From positions 1 to 15,503 of the forward strand of contig JACCQS010000022.1 of NCBI GenBank assembly GCA_013814015.1: a DNA stretch of 15,503 bases, read 5' to 3'. This DNA comes from Geodermatophilaceae bacterium (lineage in GTDB: Bacteria > Actinomycetota > Actinomycetes > Mycobacteriales > Geodermatophilaceae). Made by a program: the position numbers and the translations under genes. This document shows positions 14,138-15,503 of the stretch, piece by piece. The notes beneath the pieces were generated by a model that worked only from the letters and a program-made list of their open reading frames with translations, searched no databases and had not been told where the DNA came from. Each line of letters opens with the position of its first letter. Within the stretch, counting starts at the first letter, position 1.

Positions 14138-14149
14138 CGAGGAGGTGCC

Positions 14150-14878
14150 ATGCTGGGAGCCGTGATGTGGTCGATCGTGATCCCGGTCAAGCGTCTGTCC
14201 CTGGCCAAGACCCGTCTTTCCGCGGCATTGGCAGGCAGCGCACGCGACGACCTCCCTCCGGACAGTCCGCAGTCAACCGACCAGCCACCTGGGGTGGACT
14301 GGCTGCCGGCCAATGGCCGGATCGCACTCGCCATGGCCAGCGACACCGTCTGCGCGGCGCTGGCCTCGACGAACGTCGCCACCGTCGTCGTGGTCACCGA
14401 CGACCAGCTCGCCGCAGGCACGCTCTCCGCACTCGGCGCCATGGTCGTACCTGATGCTCCTGACGACGGACTCAACGCAGCCTTACGGTACGGCGCCACC
14501 GCGGCGGCCGTACAACGGCCGCAGGCAGGAGTGGTCGCGCTGTCAGCGGACCTCGCCGCACTGCGGCCCGCGGAACTCAGCGAGGCTCTGGACCTGGCCG
14601 CTGGATACGCCCGGGCATTCGTCGCCGACGTGCAGGGCACCGGGACCACCCTGCTCAGCGCGCTGCCCGGAATCGATCTCGCACCACGGTTTGGCACCGA
14701 GTCAGCGCAGGCTCATCGCCGGCACGGCGCGCACCCTCTCGTGGGCGGGTGGCCCAGCCTGCGCCGGGATCTGGACACCCCGGCGGATCTCGCCGTCGCT
14801 GCGCGGATCGGCCTCGGCCCGGCCACCGCCGCGCAGTTGGCTCTGCTGGCCCCGGAACTGACAGCCTGTGCCTGCTGA
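14150..14878 (+). CDS. fbiD: F420 biosynthesis guanylyltransferase CofC/FbiD
   Basis: CofC/FbiD uses GTP to activate 2-phospho-L-lactate (archaea) or phosphoenolpyruvate (mycobacteria) for the side chain of coenzyme F420. The 242-residue protein has WSIVIPVKRLSLAKTRL (7-23), a nucleotide-binding VVVVTDD, PDDGLNAALRYG (104-115), GTTLLSALPG with RFGTESAQAHRRHGA, and the C-terminal LRRDLDTPADL. The segment ALSADLAALRP replaces the common DLP with DLA. A Pro/Asp-rich linker (about 33-56, with PPDSPQSTDQPPG) enlarges the first loop. GAGGAGG four bases before the ATG sets the start; an ATG at 14165 is an alternative. It implies that the organism makes F420. The gene precedes ppk, as in mycobacteria, and overlaps the next small gene by 11 bases. 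Confidence 0.93.
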   Translation: MLGAVMWSIVIPVKRLSLAKTRLSAALAGSARDDLPPDSPQSTDQPPGVDWLPANGRIALAMASDTVCAALASTNVATVVVVTDDQLAAGTLSALGAMVVPDAPDDGLNAALRYGATAAAVQRPQAGVVALSADLAALRPAELSEALDLAAGYARAFVADVQGTGTTLLSALPGIDLAPRFGTESAQAHRRHGAHPLVGGWPSLRRDLDTPADLAVAARIGLGPATAAQLALLAPELTACAC

Positions 14879-15119
14879 GGGCCAGCCGACAGAGACCTCC
14901 GCCGGGGGCAGTCAGCCGCGTTCTCGGCAGGCAACCGTCTCCGAGTTCGATCCCGATACCGGCGCCGGAGCAGTGCTGTACGACAACGGTCGACGAGAGG
15001 AGTTTCCGGGCACCGCATTTCAGGCCGGCGGTCTACGGCTGCTCCGGCTCGGTCAGCGTGTACGACTGGACTACGACGGCGACGATGTCGCCAAGGTCAC
15101 CCTGATCACCATGGCCTGA
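14868..15119 (+). CDS. Small cold-shock-like (OB-fold) protein
   Basis: The 83-residue product starts at a GTG 11 bases before the end of cofC. After a polar, probably disordered N-terminus of about 20 residues, it has TVSEFDPDTGAGAVLYDNG, EEFPGTAFQAGGLRLLRLGQR, and VRLDYDGDDVAKVTLITM. This strand order and the xGxGxVxxDxG / LRxGQRVxxDxxGD pattern are those of a cold-shock-type OB fold. The aromatic RNP1 residues of true CspA (KGFGFI) are absent, so nucleic-acid binding is not assured. Overlap with cofC suggests coupled translation, though the ribosome site is poor (GGAAC). The role is unknown; it lies between an F420 gene and ppk. Confidence 0.72.
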   Translation: MPAEGQPTETSAGGSQPRSRQATVSEFDPDTGAGAVLYDNGRREEFPGTAFQAGGLRLLRLGQRVRLDYDGDDVAKVTLITMA

Positions 15120-15140
15120 TTTTCCCCAAGCCCGACGTCA

Positions 15141-15171
15141 TTGACCGGCATTCACCTTCGTGGGACATCAT
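15141..15171 (+). promoter_or_regulatory. ppk: Possible ppk promoter giving a leaderless mRNA
   Basis: TTGACC (15141-15146) is a good -35. CATCAT (15166-15171), 19 bases on, fits the loose xAxxxT -10 of actinobacteria. Transcription would then begin about 7 bases later, at or next to the ppk ATG (15178). GAGGG lies only one base from the ATG, too close for a normal ribosome site, which agrees with leaderless translation. The spacing is long, so this stays tentative. Confidence 0.4.
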
Positions 15172-15177
15172 GAGGGC

Positions 15178-15503
15178 ATGCCCGAACCCGCAGCGGTCGT
15201 CTCCGCCACCCGGTCGGCCGGGCCGTCAGAGCCGGACGCAGCGGACGGGGCCGCGGACAGCCGAACCCGACCGTCGCACGCCGCAGCGGGCGCCCTACCG
15301 CCCGGCCGCTACCTCAACCGGGAGCTGTCCTGGCTGGACTTCAACGGCCGGGTCCTGTCACTGGCCGTGGACAGCACGTTGCCGCTGTTGGAGCGGATGA
15401 AGTTCCTGGCCATCTTTGCCTCGAACCTGGACGAGTTCTACATGGTGCGGGTGGCCGGTCTCAAGCGCCGGCAGAGCACCGGCCTCTCGCTGCGCTCGCT
15501 CGA
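15178..15503 (+). CDS. ppk: Polyphosphate kinase 1, N-terminal part (3' end outside window)
   Basis: PPK1 polymerises the gamma-phosphate of ATP into inorganic polyphosphate, reversibly. The visible 108 residues start MPEPAAVVSATRSAGP with an Ala/Pro-rich tail of about 44 residues. The PPK N-terminal domain follows: RYLNRELSWLDFNGRVL, then PLLERMKFLAIFASNLDEFYM and VRVAGLKRRQ. These are close to invariant in the family. The long N-terminal extension is common in actinobacteria. The catalytic histidines lie beyond the window edge. The location downstream of cofC agrees with the mycobacterial gene order. Confidence 0.95.
   Translation, partial: MPEPAAVVSATRSAGPSEPDAADGAADSRTRPSHAAAGALPPGRYLNRELSWLDFNGRVLSLAVDSTLPLLERMKFLAIFASNLDEFYMVRVAGLKRRQSTGLSLRSL

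Noticed and set aside
13457..14149. Upstream extension of the cofC frame by 231 codons
   Set aside because: It is antisense to the acyltransferase gene; the ribosome site and family N-terminus place the start at 14150.
1..15503. tRNA, rRNA, insertion-sequence transposase, phage or toxin-antitoxin genes
   Set aside because: I looked for their conserved motifs and saw none; apart from the DUF222 relic and the 47-bp repeats the window is ordinary housekeeping DNA.

Overview
The window is a chromosomal stretch of a high-GC actinobacterium. Most of it is housekeeping genes, in an order that resembles the region of Mycobacterium and Streptomyces holding coaD, rsmD, recG, a DAK2/DhaL gene, rpmB, thiL, a DUF3515 gene, ddl, gpsA, cofC/fbiD and ppk. 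Genus cannot be fixed from the sequence. A 13E12-type DUF222 fragment and an F420 biosynthesis gene fit a mycolate-lacking or Frankia/Nakamurella-like lineage as well as others.

Layout. (1) 1-6273, minus strand: one long operon reading DhaL/FakA-like protein > recG > rsmD > coaD > sepIVA > GT2 glycosyltransferase (cut by the window edge). It is broken only by a 47-bp repeat array between rsmD and coaD. (2) 6471-6662, plus: rpmB, divergent from that operon. (3) 6687-8310, minus: thiL followed by a cytidylate-kinase-like gene. (4) 8517-9353, plus: a stand-alone Lrp/AsnC RAM domain and a DUF3515 membrane-anchored protein. (5) 9376-14137, minus: plsC-like acyltransferase > gpsA > a Cys/Met-metabolism PLP enzyme > ddl. 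The last two are separated by a truncated plus-strand DUF222 (13E12) relic. (6) 14150-15503, plus: cofC/fbiD, a small cold-shock-fold protein, and the start of ppk1.

How the genes relate. The set covers cofactor synthesis (CoA, thiamine diphosphate, F420), ribosome and DNA upkeep (RsmD, L28, RecG), phospholipid precursors (GpsA, PlsC-like, perhaps the FakA-like protein), and envelope growth (Ddl, SepIVA, GT2).

The most interesting non-gene signal is the 47-bp unit. Three tandem copies fill the rsmD-coaD junction and touch the coaD start. A diverged fourth copy (38 of 45 bases identical), in the same orientation, encodes the last 14 residues and the stop codon of SepIVA, just before the glycosyltransferase start. 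It therefore behaves like a dispersed repeat that caps one gene and leads into the next. A second oddity is thiL, which has a near-perfect Shine-Dalgarno but no ATG, GTG or TTG. Alignment to the family puts an ATC codon at the start position.
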